Below, piece after piece: positions 45,865 through 56,235 of a DNA stretch of 64,000 nucleotides. The position numbers and the translations under genes are program-made. Source of the stretch: Ectopseudomonas mendocina (GTDB lineage Bacteria; Pseudomonadota; Gammaproteobacteria; Pseudomonadales; Pseudomonadaceae); NCBI RefSeq assembly GCF_016008875.1, contig NZ_JADTQG010000022.1, positions 25,336-89,335 of the forward strand. The letters run 5' to 3'. The notes below the pieces were generated by a model. The model ran no database searches, was not told where the DNA came from, and was given only the letters and a program-made list of their open reading frames with translations. Within the stretch, counting starts at the first letter, position 1. Every line of letters begins with the position of its first letter.

Positions 45865-45980
45865 GCGGCATTCAGCCTACAAGGCGCATCTGCGAAGTCC
45901 GGCTCGCGCCGTCGAGATGCTGAAGGGCTGGTGCACTCCACTGATCTGCCGCTCGTCTCTACCTTACGAAAAATCGGTTG

Positions 45981-46031
45981 ACCAGAGAGAATGATCGTTC
46001 TGCTTTATTGAGAACGATCATTCTCTCTGGT
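45981..46031. promoter_or_regulatory. Perfect 21-bp inverted repeat, putative TetR operator
   Basis: The 21 bases at 45981-46001 and 46011-46031 are exact inverted copies around a nine-base spacer. Each arm contains a near-palindromic GAATGATCGTTC, so the site could bind two repressor dimers. It ends seven bases before the ATG of the TetR-family gene, a position suited to autorepression. As RNA the whole unit would form a strong hairpin. Confidence 0.75.
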
Positions 46032-46038
46032 TTGAACC

Positions 46039-46629
46039 ATGCTCGAAGACGCCTCTCTACAGCAACGTTTGCTGCAAGCCACCGAAAGCCTGGTCTATGT
46101 CGGCGGCATCAATGCCACCGGGATGGACGCCATCGTCAAGGCATCCGGGGTGGCGCGCAAAAGCATCTATCGCCTCTATCCGACCAAGGAAGCACTGGTC
46201 GCCGCTGCACTGCGCGAGCGTGATGAGCGCTGGATGCAGTGGTTTATCGCGGGTACCTCGGCTGGCTCGCCAAGCGAGCGCTTGTTGGCTGTATTCCCGC
46301 TTCTGCGCGCCTGGTTTTCGGCGGCGGATTTTCATGGCTGCGCCTTTATCAATGCGGCTGGTGAGATCGGTGATCTCGACAGTGAAATCCGCGCCGTCGC
46401 GCTGCTGCACAAACAGCGCCTGCTGGCCTATCTGAACGAGCTGACCACGGCTGGCGGTTTTGCCGAGCCCGAGGAAATGGCCAGGCAGTTTCTCCTACTG
46501 ATCGATGGCGCGACCGCCGTCGCCATGGTGACCGGCCAGGCGGATGCCGCCGACAGCGCTGGTCGTACTGCGCAGTTGCTTCTGCAATCCCTATCGCCCA
46601 GCAATGGGCACAACCCCCCGCAAGCCTGA
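46039..46629 (+). CDS. TetR-family transcriptional regulator
   Basis: TetR repressor of 196 residues. The helix-turn-helix reads INATGMDAIVKASGVARKSIYRLYPTKEALVAAAL (core MDAIVKASGVARKSIYRLY, near residues 30-50). The C-terminal ligand domain has FHGCAFINAAGEIG, a segment common to YxaF/LmrA-like regulators. A perfect inverted repeat directly upstream is the likely operator. The following NTF2-fold gene, nine bases downstream, is probably in the same transcript and under its control. Confidence 0.9.
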   Translation: MLEDASLQQRLLQATESLVYVGGINATGMDAIVKASGVARKSIYRLYPTKEALVAAALRERDERWMQWFIAGTSAGSPSERLLAVFPLLRAWFSAADFHGCAFINAAGEIGDLDSEIRAVALLHKQRLLAYLNELTTAGGFAEPEEMARQFLLLIDGATAVAMVTGQADAADSAGRTAQLLLQSLSPSNGHNPPQA

Positions 46630-46638
46630 GGTGCCGTC

Positions 46639-47118
46639 ATGTCGTCAAATACTGAAGTTCGTCCGCCGCTGCCGCCGTTCACTCGCGAGAGCGCCATCGA
46701 GAAGGTTCGCCTGGCCGAGGATGGCTGGAACAGCCGTGATGCGGCCAAGGTCGCGCTGGCCTACAGCGTCGATACGCGCTGGCGCAACCGCGCCGAGTTC
46801 GCCAATGGCCGCGATCAGGCGCGTGCGTTCCTCGAGCGCAAATGGGCCAAGGAGTTGGAGTACCGTCTGATCAAGGAGCTCTGGGCATTCGCCGACAACC
46901 GCATCGCCGTGCGCTATGCCTACGAATGGCGTGACGACTCTGGCAACTGGTTTCGCTCCTACGGCAACGAGAACTGGGAGTTCGGTGCCGACGGCCTGAT
47001 GATCAACCGTTATGCCTGCATCAACGACTTGCCGATCCTGGAATCCGAGCGCAAGTTCCGCTGGCCTCAGGGGCGTCGTCCTGACGATCATCCAGGGCTT
47101 TCCGAACTGGGGCTCTGA
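46639..47118 (+). CDS. DUF1348 / NTF2-fold (SnoaL-like) protein
   Basis: Protein of 159 residues of the DUF1348 family, NTF2-like fold. Recognisable parts are PPLPPFTRESAIEKVRLAEDGWN, DTRWRNRAEFANGRDQARAFL (in part), KELWAFADNRIAVRYAYEW and SYGNENWEFG. GAGGTG lies a few bases before the ATG. NTF2-fold proteins bind or isomerise small hydrophobic molecules; no reaction is known for this group. Operon with the TetR regulator suggests inducible detoxification, which is inference. Confidence 0.88.
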   Translation: MSSNTEVRPPLPPFTRESAIEKVRLAEDGWNSRDAAKVALAYSVDTRWRNRAEFANGRDQARAFLERKWAKELEYRLIKELWAFADNRIAVRYAYEWRDDSGNWFRSYGNENWEFGADGLMINRYACINDLPILESERKFRWPQGRRPDDHPGLSELGL

Positions 47119-47186
47119 TCGGGCTATGTGGGCACGGGAGTTGCTGCTTTAATGCGCCAACAAACCTGTGCCTTGAGGCCCTCTGG

Positions 47187-48098
47187 ATGAATCGCAACGA
47201 CCTGCGCCGCGTCGACCTGAATCTGCTGGTGATCTTCGAAACCCTGATGTTCGAAAAGAACCTCACCCGTGCGGCCGAGAAGCTGTTTCTCGGCCAGCCG
47301 GCGGTCAGTGCGGCGCTGGCCCGGCTGCGTGACTTGTTCGACGACCCGCTGCTGGTGCGCAATGGTCGCGGTTTCGAGCCGACCGCGCGGGCGCTGGCGA
47401 TTCTCAAGGAGTTGCAGCCGGCGATGGACACCATCTCGGGCGCGGTCAGCCGTGCCCGCGAGTTCAACCCGGCGACCAACCGCGACACCTTTCGCATCGG
47501 CCTGTCCGATGACGCCGAATTCGGCCTGTTTCCGGCTTTGCTCAACCAGATCCGTGTAGAGGCGCCCGAGGTGGTGATCGTGGTGCGGCGGGTCAACTTC
47601 CTGCTGATGTCGTCGATGCTAGCCTCAGGGGAAATCTCCGTTGGCGTCAGTTACACCACCGAACTGCCGGCCAACGCCAAGCGCCGCAAACTGCGTGAAA
47701 TGAAGGTCAAGGTGCTGCGCGGCGATGACCGCCCCGGCGCGTTGACACTGGACGAATATTGCTCGCGGCCGCATGCGCTGGTGTCGTTCTCGGGCGATCT
47801 ATGCGGCAACATCGACAACGATCTGGCGCGCCTGGATCGCTCGCGGCGCGTGGTGCTGGCGGTGCCGCAATTCAGCGGTTTGCGCTCGATCATCGCGGGT
47901 ACGGAGATGCTCGCGACTGTGCCTGATTTCGCTGCTGCAGCGCTGATCGACGGCACCAGTCTGCGCGCTGATGATCCGCCATTCGAGCTGGTCAACTCGG
48001 ACCTGTCGATGGTCTGGAGCGGGGTGACCGACAACGACCCGGCCGAGCGCTGGCTCAGAAGCAAGATCGTCGAGTTCATGGGTGATTCAGGCGCTTGA
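47187..48098 (+). CDS. LysR-family regulator (NodD/PcpR-like group)
   Basis: LysR-type regulator of 303 residues. The N-terminus DLRRVDLNLLVIFETLM and helix-turn-helix NLTRAAEKLFLGQPAVSAALARLRDLF (core LTRAAEKLFLGQPAVSAAL) are followed by DPLLVRNGRGFEPTARA. The effector domain runs from FRIGLSDDAEFGLFPAL to the C-terminus. It is convergent with the PpiC-type gene; its target is not obvious from the neighbours. Confidence 0.9.
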   Translation: MNRNDLRRVDLNLLVIFETLMFEKNLTRAAEKLFLGQPAVSAALARLRDLFDDPLLVRNGRGFEPTARALAILKELQPAMDTISGAVSRAREFNPATNRDTFRIGLSDDAEFGLFPALLNQIRVEAPEVVIVVRRVNFLLMSSMLASGEISVGVSYTTELPANAKRRKLREMKVKVLRGDDRPGALTLDEYCSRPHALVSFSGDLCGNIDNDLARLDRSRRVVLAVPQFSGLRSIIAGTEMLATVPDFAAAALIDGTSLRADDPPFELVNSDLSMVWSGVTDNDPAERWLRSKIVEFMGDSGA

Positions 48099-48105
48099 GC
48101 CGGGC

Positions 48106-48384
48106 TCAGTCGCGATAGAACACCTGGATCAGGTGATAGCCGAATTGGGTCTTTACCGGGCCATGCACTTCACGCAGCGGCTTCTTGAAAATCACCTGAT
48201 CCACCGCGCGCACCATCTGCCCGGGGCGCACTTCGCCAAGGTCGCCGCCTTTTTTGCCGGAGGGGCAGGTGGAGTGCTTGCGCGCCAGCACATCGAAGGC
48301 TTCGCCGGCGGCGATGCGCTTTTTCAAGGCGGCCGCTTCCGCCTCGGTCTTGACCAGGATGTGGCGGGCCATTGCCTTTGCCAT
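48106..48384 (-). CDS. ppiC: Parvulin-type peptidyl-prolyl isomerase
   Basis: Single-domain parvulin of 92 residues, matching PpiC length. It starts MAKAMARHILVKTEAEAAALK, then ARKHSTCPSGKKGGDLGEVRPGQM (in part: STCPSGKKGGDLGEV) and ends VKTQFGYHLIQVFYRD, all parvulin hallmarks. GAGGAA precedes the ATG at 48384. Cytoplasmic, catalysing cis-trans change at prolines. Monocistronic. Confidence 0.93.
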   Translation of the reverse strand: MAKAMARHILVKTEAEAAALKKRIAAGEAFDVLARKHSTCPSGKKGGDLGEVRPGQMVRAVDQVIFKKPLREVHGPVKTQFGYHLIQVFYRD

Positions 48385-48532
48385 TGATGGGTTCCTCAAT
48401 TCTGTCAGGGCGCTATTGTGCCAGCATTCGTTGCGCCAGCAGAATGGCGTCAACTTTATGGGTGTGTTTCATCCGCGGTGCGGGCGAATCATGGCCTATG
48501 GTATTTCAATCGTGCCCACGGAAAACGCCGCC

Positions 48533-49753
48533 ATGGATCTCCACGCAATGCTGAAAATCCTGTCCAGTCAGGATGGCTCCGATCTGTATCTGTCCACCGG
48601 TGCGCCGCCTTGTGCGAAATTCAACGGCGTACTCAAGGCGCTGAGCCAGGAGCCAATGAAGGCGGGCGACGTGGCGGCCATCGCCGACGCGATCATGGAT
48701 AGCGCGCAGCGCGAGGAATTCGAGCGCGAACTGGAGATGAACCTGGCTATCTCGCTGGCCGGCGTGGGGCGCTTTCGCATCAACATCTTCAAGCAGCGCA
48801 ACGAGGTGTCCATCGTCGCGCGCAACATCAAGCTGGACATTCCCCGCTTCGAAGACCTCAAACTGCCGGAAGTGCTACTCGGTACAGTGATGGAAAAGCG
48901 CGGCCTGGTACTGTTCGTCGGCGGCACCGGTTCGGGCAAGTCGACCTCCCTGGCGGCGCTGATCGACTACCGCAACCGCAACAGCGGCGGCCACATCATC
49001 ACCATCGAAGACCCGGTGGAGTACGTGCACCGGCACAAGAAGTCGATCATCAACCAGCGCGAAGTGGGTGTGGACACGCGCAGCTTCCACGCCGCGCTGA
49101 AGAACACCCTGCGACAGGCGCCGGACGTGATCCTGATCGGCGAGATCCGCGACCGTGAAACCATGGAGCACGCCCTGGCCTTTGCTGACACCGGGCACCT
49201 GGCGATCTCCACTTTGCACGCCAACAACGCCAACCAGGCGCTGGATCGCATCATCAATTTCTTCCCGGAAGACCGCCGTCCGCAATTGCTCAACGACTTG
49301 GGCAACAACCTCAAGGCGTTCGTCTCCCAGCGGCTGGTCAAGACCGTCGATGGCAAGCGCCGCGCCGCGGTGGAGGTGATGCTGGGGACGCCGACGGTGC
49401 GCGACCTGATCAAGCGCAACGAATTCTCCGAGCTCAAGGAGATCATGGAGAAATCCAAGAACCTCGGCATGCAGACCTTCGACCAGGCGCTGATCGACCT
49501 GGTGCACGAAGGCGCGATCGATGAAGAAGAGGCGGTGAAGAACGCCGACTCGGCGAACAACGTGCGCCTGAAGCTCAAGCTCTATCGCGACAATCCGGCC
49601 AATGCCAGGCCGGCACCTGCTGCCGCTGCGCCGGTGGCCGCGCCCGCCGCTGCACCAAAGGCCGCCTCGGCAGGCGATTGGGGGCTGGAGCTGAAGCTGG
49701 AGGATATCGAGGAAGAGCAGCCGCCCGAGGACCCAGGGCGGCAGGGGATTTAG
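48533..49753 (+). CDS. PilT/PilU-family type IV pilus ATPase
   Basis: Hexameric retraction-type ATPase of 406 residues. Walker A is VGGTGSGKST (129-138), the Asp box ITIEDPVEYVH, Walker B ILIGEIRDRETM and the His box GHLAISTLHANNANQALD. The length and the C-terminal Ala/Pro-rich linker ending in GLELKLEDIEEEQPPEDPG are unlike PilT (about 344 residues) and closer to PilU. It is not beside pilT. MDLHAML is taken as the start; an in-frame ATG at 48491 would add 14 residues. It likely aids twitching or surface sensing. Confidence 0.88.
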   Translation: MDLHAMLKILSSQDGSDLYLSTGAPPCAKFNGVLKALSQEPMKAGDVAAIADAIMDSAQREEFERELEMNLAISLAGVGRFRINIFKQRNEVSIVARNIKLDIPRFEDLKLPEVLLGTVMEKRGLVLFVGGTGSGKSTSLAALIDYRNRNSGGHIITIEDPVEYVHRHKKSIINQREVGVDTRSFHAALKNTLRQAPDVILIGEIRDRETMEHALAFADTGHLAISTLHANNANQALDRIINFFPEDRRPQLLNDLGNNLKAFVSQRLVKTVDGKRRAAVEVMLGTPTVRDLIKRNEFSELKEIMEKSKNLGMQTFDQALIDLVHEGAIDEEEAVKNADSANNVRLKLKLYRDNPANARPAPAAAAPVAAPAAAPKAASAGDWGLELKLEDIEEEQPPEDPGRQGI

Positions 49754-50490
49754 GGATCGGGCTGTAGCGGCAGATAGGCCTGCCGCAACCGTAGGCTGAC
49801 TCCGTCTATCTCTAATTCCTTGATGGCGGCGCGCAACCGTTCGACCAGTTGCGCGTCGCATTGCCTGGAGCAGCCGAGGTAAATGTCGGTGCTGGTCAGC
49901 GGCGGGCTGCTGCGCAGATTGCGCTTGCGGTACTGCGAACCCTCCCATATATACAGCGCTTCGGGCACGCCAGTGAACCAGGCGTCGATACGCCCAAGTA
50001 CGAGCAGATGAGCCGGGTTCTCACCCAGTTTCAGTTGCACGATCTGCTCGTCGCTGAATCCTTCGCGCTGCAGGATGCCGACTTGCGCGGTGCCCATGCC
50101 GACACCGATGCGGCGATAGCGCTGACGAGCCTCGGCAAAGCTCTGGACGGGCTCGTCGAGGGTGAAAAAGGCGCGCTCCAACTTCATGATCGGAGCGATC
50201 CAGGTATAGAGTTTTTCCCGCTCGGGCGTGCGCGACAGCGGAATGATCAGCATGTCGCTGCCCCTGGCGACGCTTACCTGCGCGCGCGGCCAGGGTTCTG
50301 CGACGATCTGGGAGAGTTCGCCGATTCTGGCCAGCGCCGCCAGTACTACGTCACCCACCATGCCGTGGCCACCGGCGTAATTGTTCATTGCCAGTGGCGG
50401 TGCATCCGGCATGTACAGCCTGACCGGCTCATCGGCCGACGCCACTGCAGCGAAGAGCAGCGCATGAGCCAGGCAGAGGCGTTTGAGCAC
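49750..50490 (-). CDS. Periplasmic PBP2-type solute-binding protein
   Basis: Secreted protein of 246 residues with a signal peptide (LCLAHALLFAAVASADE). It follows the bacterial extracellular solute-binding family 3 fold: LYMPDAPPLAMNNYAGGHG, IPLSRTPEREKLYTWIAPI, RRIGVGMGTAQVGILQREG and an isolated cysteine pair (YLGCSRQCD). No transporter genes are adjacent, so it may be a stand-alone sensor or binding protein. Its stop overlaps the stop of the pilus ATPase gene on the other strand. Confidence 0.8.
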   Translation of the reverse strand: MLKRLCLAHALLFAAVASADEPVRLYMPDAPPLAMNNYAGGHGMVGDVVLAALARIGELSQIVAEPWPRAQVSVARGSDMLIIPLSRTPEREKLYTWIAPIMKLERAFFTLDEPVQSFAEARQRYRRIGVGMGTAQVGILQREGFSDEQIVQLKLGENPAHLLVLGRIDAWFTGVPEALYIWEGSQYRKRNLRSSPPLTSTDIYLGCSRQCDAQLVERLRAAIKELEIDGVSLRLRQAYLPLQPDP

Positions 50491-50567
50491 GACGAAATCC
50501 TTTCGTTTTGGTCGAATAAGTATAGAGGCGGCTGCGCTTGCCGTGGCGTTGGTCTGTATCAGCAGAT

Positions 50568-52523
<1,956 letters not shown>

Positions 52524-52674
52524 GGTCAGTCCTCGTCGTTGCTTGTCGGTACTTCAACCCTAGCGCAAAAGGATGCTCTGGCGGTGGTGATGCGGCCTGT
52601 ACATCTGGCCTTCACCTTCGAACGCCAGGCATTTGTGAAGTAAGACAGTGACCGCCGCGAAGTGATCATCAGCC

Positions 52675-53157
52675 TGTAGGGAGCGGCTTCAGCCGCGAAA
52701 AAAATCGCGAATAAATTCGCTCCTACAGGCGTGCGTGTTGACGGTCAGTGATTCGTCTGGCGGTGTAGTCGGAGGCAGTCCGGGCGCCGCAACAGCCGCG
52801 GATTTCACGTCTTTGTAGGAGCGGCTTCAGCCGCGAAAATCGCGGATAAATCCGCTCCTACAGGCGTTCGTATTGACGTTCAGCGATTCGTCTGGCGATG
52901 TCGCCGGAGGCATCCTGAGCGCCGCAACAGCCCCGGATTTCATCCGGGCTACGTCTGTGTAGGGGCGTCTTCAGCCGCGAAAAAATCGCGAATAAATTCG
53001 CTCCTACAGGCATGCGCGTTGACGCTCAGACGATTCGTCTGGCGGTGTAGCCGGAGGCAATTCGGAGCGCCGCAAAGCCCAGGATTTCATCCGGGCTACG
53101 ACTGTGTAGGAGCGGCTTCAGCCGCGAAAAATTGCGGATAAATTCATGCCTACACGA
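52675..53157. repeat. Array of four REP-type hairpins with long spacers
   Basis: Four copies of a hairpin with a TGTAGGAGCGGCTTCAGC left arm and GAATAAATTCGCTCCTACA-like right arm begin at 52675, 52814, 52958 and 53105, about 140-147 bases apart. The spacers also match each other (for example GATTCGTCTGGCGGTGTAG), so the unit is the whole interval. It fills the gap between acetoacetate-CoA ligase and liuE. The rest of 52524-53171 shows no gene. Confidence 0.85.
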
Positions 53158-53171
53158 ATACGCGTTCGCGC

Positions 53172-54074
53172 TCAGCGATTCGCCAGACGGGCGCGGGCGA
53201 CGCGTGAGCCGTTGGCCTTGCCGAGCGCCTCGCAGATGCGCTGGCCGGCGGCGATCAGCCTGTCCATGTTCACACCGGTCTCGATGCCCAGGCCTTGCAG
53301 CAGGTACAGCACATCTTCGGTGGCGACATTGCCGGTGGCGCCCTTGGCATAGGGGCAGCCGCCCAGGCCAGCGACCGAACTGTCGAACACGCTGATGCCC
53401 TCAAGCAGGCTGGCGTAGATATTGGCCAAAGCCTGGCCGTAGGTGTCATGAAAGTGCCCGGCCAGCAGGTGCCGGGGAATTTCCCGGCTGACGACGTTGA
53501 TCAGATGGCGGGTCTTGCCCGGCGTGCCGGTGCCGATGGTGTCGCCCAGCGATACCTCGTAGCAGCCCATGGCGTACAGCTCGCGAGCGACACTGGCGAC
53601 CTGCGCCGGATTGATCTCGCCGTCATACGGGCAGCCGAGCACGCAGGACACGTAGCCACGCACGCGCACGTTCGCAGCCTTGGCCGCCTCCATCAGCGGT
53701 ATGAAGCGCTGCAGGCTCTCGGCAATGGAGCAGTTGATGTTCTTCTGCGAGAAGGCCTCGCTGGCGGCGGCGAACACTGCCACTTCCTCGACCTTGGCTT
53801 CGAGCGCGGCCTCGAAGCCTTCCAGATTGGGCGTCAGGCCGGCGTAGGTGACCCCAGGTTTGCGCTGGATGCCGGCGAATACCTCGGCGCTGCCGGCCAT
53901 CTGCGGCACCCATTTGGGCGAGACGAAGCTGCCCACTTCGATGTAGCGCAGGCCGGCGGCGCTCAGCTCATCGACCAGGCGTACCTTGTCGGCGACGCTG
54001 ATCGGCTGCTTCTCGTTCTGCAGACCGTCGCGCGGGCCGACTTCGACCAGACGCACGGATAGGGGCAGGCTCAT
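53172..54074 (-). CDS. liuE: Hydroxymethylglutaryl-CoA lyase
   Basis: Splits HMG-CoA into acetoacetate and acetyl-CoA, the last step of leucine breakdown; 300 residues. It begins with VRLVEVGPRDGLQNEK, has metal and substrate residues in GHFHDTYGQALANI, and the catalytic cysteine in GLGGCPYAKGATGN. The ATG at 54074 follows GAGGAAAAACC. A palindromic repeat and 226 bases separate it from liuD, but direction and pathway place it in the liu set. Confidence 0.95.
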   Translation of the reverse strand: MSLPLSVRLVEVGPRDGLQNEKQPISVADKVRLVDELSAAGLRYIEVGSFVSPKWVPQMAGSAEVFAGIQRKPGVTYAGLTPNLEGFEAALEAKVEEVAVFAAASEAFSQKNINCSIAESLQRFIPLMEAAKAANVRVRGYVSCVLGCPYDGEINPAQVASVARELYAMGCYEVSLGDTIGTGTPGKTRHLINVVSREIPRHLLAGHFHDTYGQALANIYASLLEGISVFDSSVAGLGGCPYAKGATGNVATEDVLYLLQGLGIETGVNMDRLIAAGQRICEALGKANGSRVARARLANR

Positions 54075-54114
54075 TGGTTTTTCCTCGTATTCATAGCGCG
54101 CCGCGTGGGATGTC

Positions 54115-54185
54115 TGTAGGAGCGAATTTATTCGCGATTGGATCGCTACGCTGCCACCCATATCGCGAATAAATTCGCTCCTACA
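54115..54185. repeat. REP-type hairpin between liuE and liuD
   Basis: Two perfect 24-base arms (54115-54138 and 54162-54185) are inverted copies, belonging to the same TGTAGGAGCGAATTTATT family as the array at 52675. It could stabilise upstream liu mRNA or reduce read-through. Confidence 0.8.
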
Positions 54186-54227
54186 ACGGCATCGTCGTTC
54201 ATGTCCACCCGGTATTGATGGAGTTGC

Positions 54228-54304
54228 GTAGGGTGAACATCGCTTTTCATGTCGACCTTATTCAGCGCGATGGCGGTGGATCGCTGAAGCGTGATCCAAC
54301 CTAC
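54228..54304. repeat. GTAGGGTGGA-family inverted repeat overlapping the end of liuD
   Basis: Related to the element at 14161, with a left arm GTAGGGTGAACATCGC and a right arm ending GTGATCCAACCTAC. The CTA within the right arm is the reverse complement of the liuD stop codon, so the repeat supplies the end of that gene. Confidence 0.6.
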
Positions 54305-56235
54305 GGCTCCAGCTCCACCAGCACCGCGCCTTCACTGACCATTTCCCCTTCGCGGCAATACAGCGCCTTGACCGTGCCCGCCTCGGGCGCACGGATGCTG
54401 TGCTCCATCTTCATCGCCTCCAGCACCACCAGGGCGGTGCCGGCTTCGACCGCCTGGCCGGGCTCGACCAGCACCCGGACGATGCTGCCGTTCATGGGCG
54501 CACTGAGGCCGCCGTGCTGGGTATGGCTGGCTTCGGCGGCGGCGATGGGGTCGAAGCGGCTGATGGCGTGCAGTTCGCCGTGCCACTGTAGATAAAGGGC
54601 ATCGCCACGGCGAATGGCGCGCAGACGCTGGCGCGCTCCGCCGATCTCCACCTGCAGCTCTTCGCCATGCAAGCAGGCTTTGTTGGTCGCACGCACCTTG
54701 CGACTTTCACTCTGGCAGCTCAGGTGCAACTCGACCTCAGGAGCGCCACCGGCGCGCCAGCCGCTGCGGCTTGCCCAGGGCGAACGCGGATCATCGTCGC
54801 GCGTTAGCGGCGCCTCGCTCTGCACCCAGGCGTCGGCTGCAAGTCGCCAGAAGGTCTCCGGCAATTCAGCGGGCGCAGGCAGTAATTGTTCCTGATGGCG
54901 CGGGATAAAACCCGTGTCCAGCTCGCACGCGGCGAAGGCGGGGTGGGCGAGGATGCGGCGCAGGAAGGCCAGGTTGGTCTTCACGCCGCCGACCAGGGTG
55001 TCGTCGAGCATGGCCAGAAGGCGTAGGCGCGCCTGCTCGCGGTTCTCGCCCCAGGCGATCAGCTTGCCCAGCATCGGGTCGTAGAAGGGCGAGACGCTGT
55101 CGCCCTCGGCCACGCCGCTGTCGATACGCCGGCCGTCGCCATTGCCTGCCTCGCGGTACAGCCCCAGGGTGCCGGTGGCGGGGAGGAAATCGTGATCCGG
55201 ATCTTCGGCGTACAGCCGCACCTCGATGGCGTGGCCGTTCAGGGGCACCTGCTGTTGGCTCAGCGGCAGCGGCTCGCCACGGGCGACGCGAATCTGCCAT
55301 GCGACCAGATCGAGCCCGGTGATGGCCTCGGTAACCGGGTGCTCGACCTGCAGGCGGGTGTTCATTTCCATGAAGAAGAAGTCGCCACGCTCGTCCAGCA
55401 GAAATTCCACCGTGCCGGCGCCGACATAGCCGATGGCCTGCGCGGCCTTGACCGCCGCCTCGCCCATGGCGCGGCGCAGCTCAGGACTCATGCCGGGCGC
55501 CGGCGCTTCTTCGACCACCTTCTGGTGGCGACGCTGGATCGAGCAGTCGCGCTCGTTGAGGTACAGGCAATTGCCGTGCTGATCGGCGAACACCTGGATC
55601 TCCACGTGGCGCGGCTTGAGCACGTATTTTTCCACCAGCATGCGCGAGTCGCCGAACGCTGACTGAGCCTCGCGCTGGGCGGACTCCAGCGTTTCGGCCA
55701 GTTCGCTCTCGCGCTCGGCGACCTTCATACCTTTGCCGCCGCCGCCAGCAGCAGCCTTGAGCAGTACCGGGTAGCCGATGCGCGCGGCTGCCTCGCGGAA
55801 GGTTTCATAATCCTGCGCTTCACCGTGGTAGCCGGGCACCAGCGGTACGCCGGCTTCTTCCATCAGCGCCTTGGCCGACGACTTGCTGCCCATGGCGTCG
55901 ATGGCTGAGGCGGGCGGGCCGAGGAAGATCAATCCAGCTTGTTCTATGGCGCGGGCGAAGCCGGCGTTCTCCGAGAGAAAACCGTAGCCCGGATGGATGG
56001 CCTGTGCACCGCTGGCCTTGGCGGCGGCGATGATCTTGTCGATCAGCAGGTAGCTTTCGCCAGGTTTGGCACCGCCGAGGTTTACCGCCACGTCTGCTTC
56101 ACGCACATGCCGAGCATTGGCATCGATGGCGCTGTGCACGGCTACAGTACGAATGCCCATGGCCTTGGCCGTACGCATCACGCGGCAGGCAATTTCGCCA
56201 CGGTTGGCGACCAGCAGGGTATCGATCATGGTCAT
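54301..56235 (-). CDS. liuD: Methylcrotonyl-CoA carboxylase, biotin-carrying alpha subunit
   Basis: Biotin carboxylase plus biotin carrier subunit, 644 residues. The carboxylase domain has LLVANRGEIACRVMRTAKAMG, the glycine-rich LKAAAGGGGKGMKV, FMEMNTRLQVEHPVTE and the ATP-grasp fold. The carrier domain ends the protein, with biotin attached to Lys609 in VLEAMKMEHSIRAPEAG. It partners LiuB to make 3-methylglutaconyl-CoA. The ATG at 56235 overlaps the liuC stop (ATGA). The stop lies inside a dispersed repeat. Confidence 0.95.
   Translation of the reverse strand: MTMIDTLLVANRGEIACRVMRTAKAMGIRTVAVHSAIDANARHVREADVAVNLGGAKPGESYLLIDKIIAAAKASGAQAIHPGYGFLSENAGFARAIEQAGLIFLGPPASAIDAMGSKSSAKALMEEAGVPLVPGYHGEAQDYETFREAAARIGYPVLLKAAAGGGGKGMKVAERESELAETLESAQREAQSAFGDSRMLVEKYVLKPRHVEIQVFADQHGNCLYLNERDCSIQRRHQKVVEEAPAPGMSPELRRAMGEAAVKAAQAIGYVGAGTVEFLLDERGDFFFMEMNTRLQVEHPVTEAITGLDLVAWQIRVARGEPLPLSQQQVPLNGHAIEVRLYAEDPDHDFLPATGTLGLYREAGNGDGRRIDSGVAEGDSVSPFYDPMLGKLIAWGENREQARLRLLAMLDDTLVGGVKTNLAFLRRILAHPAFAACELDTGFIPRHQEQLLPAPAELPETFWRLAADAWVQSEAPLTRDDDPRSPWASRSGWRAGGAPEVELHLSCQSESRKVRATNKACLHGEELQVEIGGARQRLRAIRRGDALYLQWHGELHAISRFDPIAAAEASHTQHGGLSAPMNGSIVRVLVEPGQAVEAGTALVVLEAMKMEHSIRAPEAGTVKALYCREGEMVSEGAVLVELEP

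Noticed and set aside
52675..53157. Possible CRISPR array
   Set aside because: Repeats are REP-type palindromes about 50 bases long with spacers that are themselves repeated, and no cas genes are nearby.
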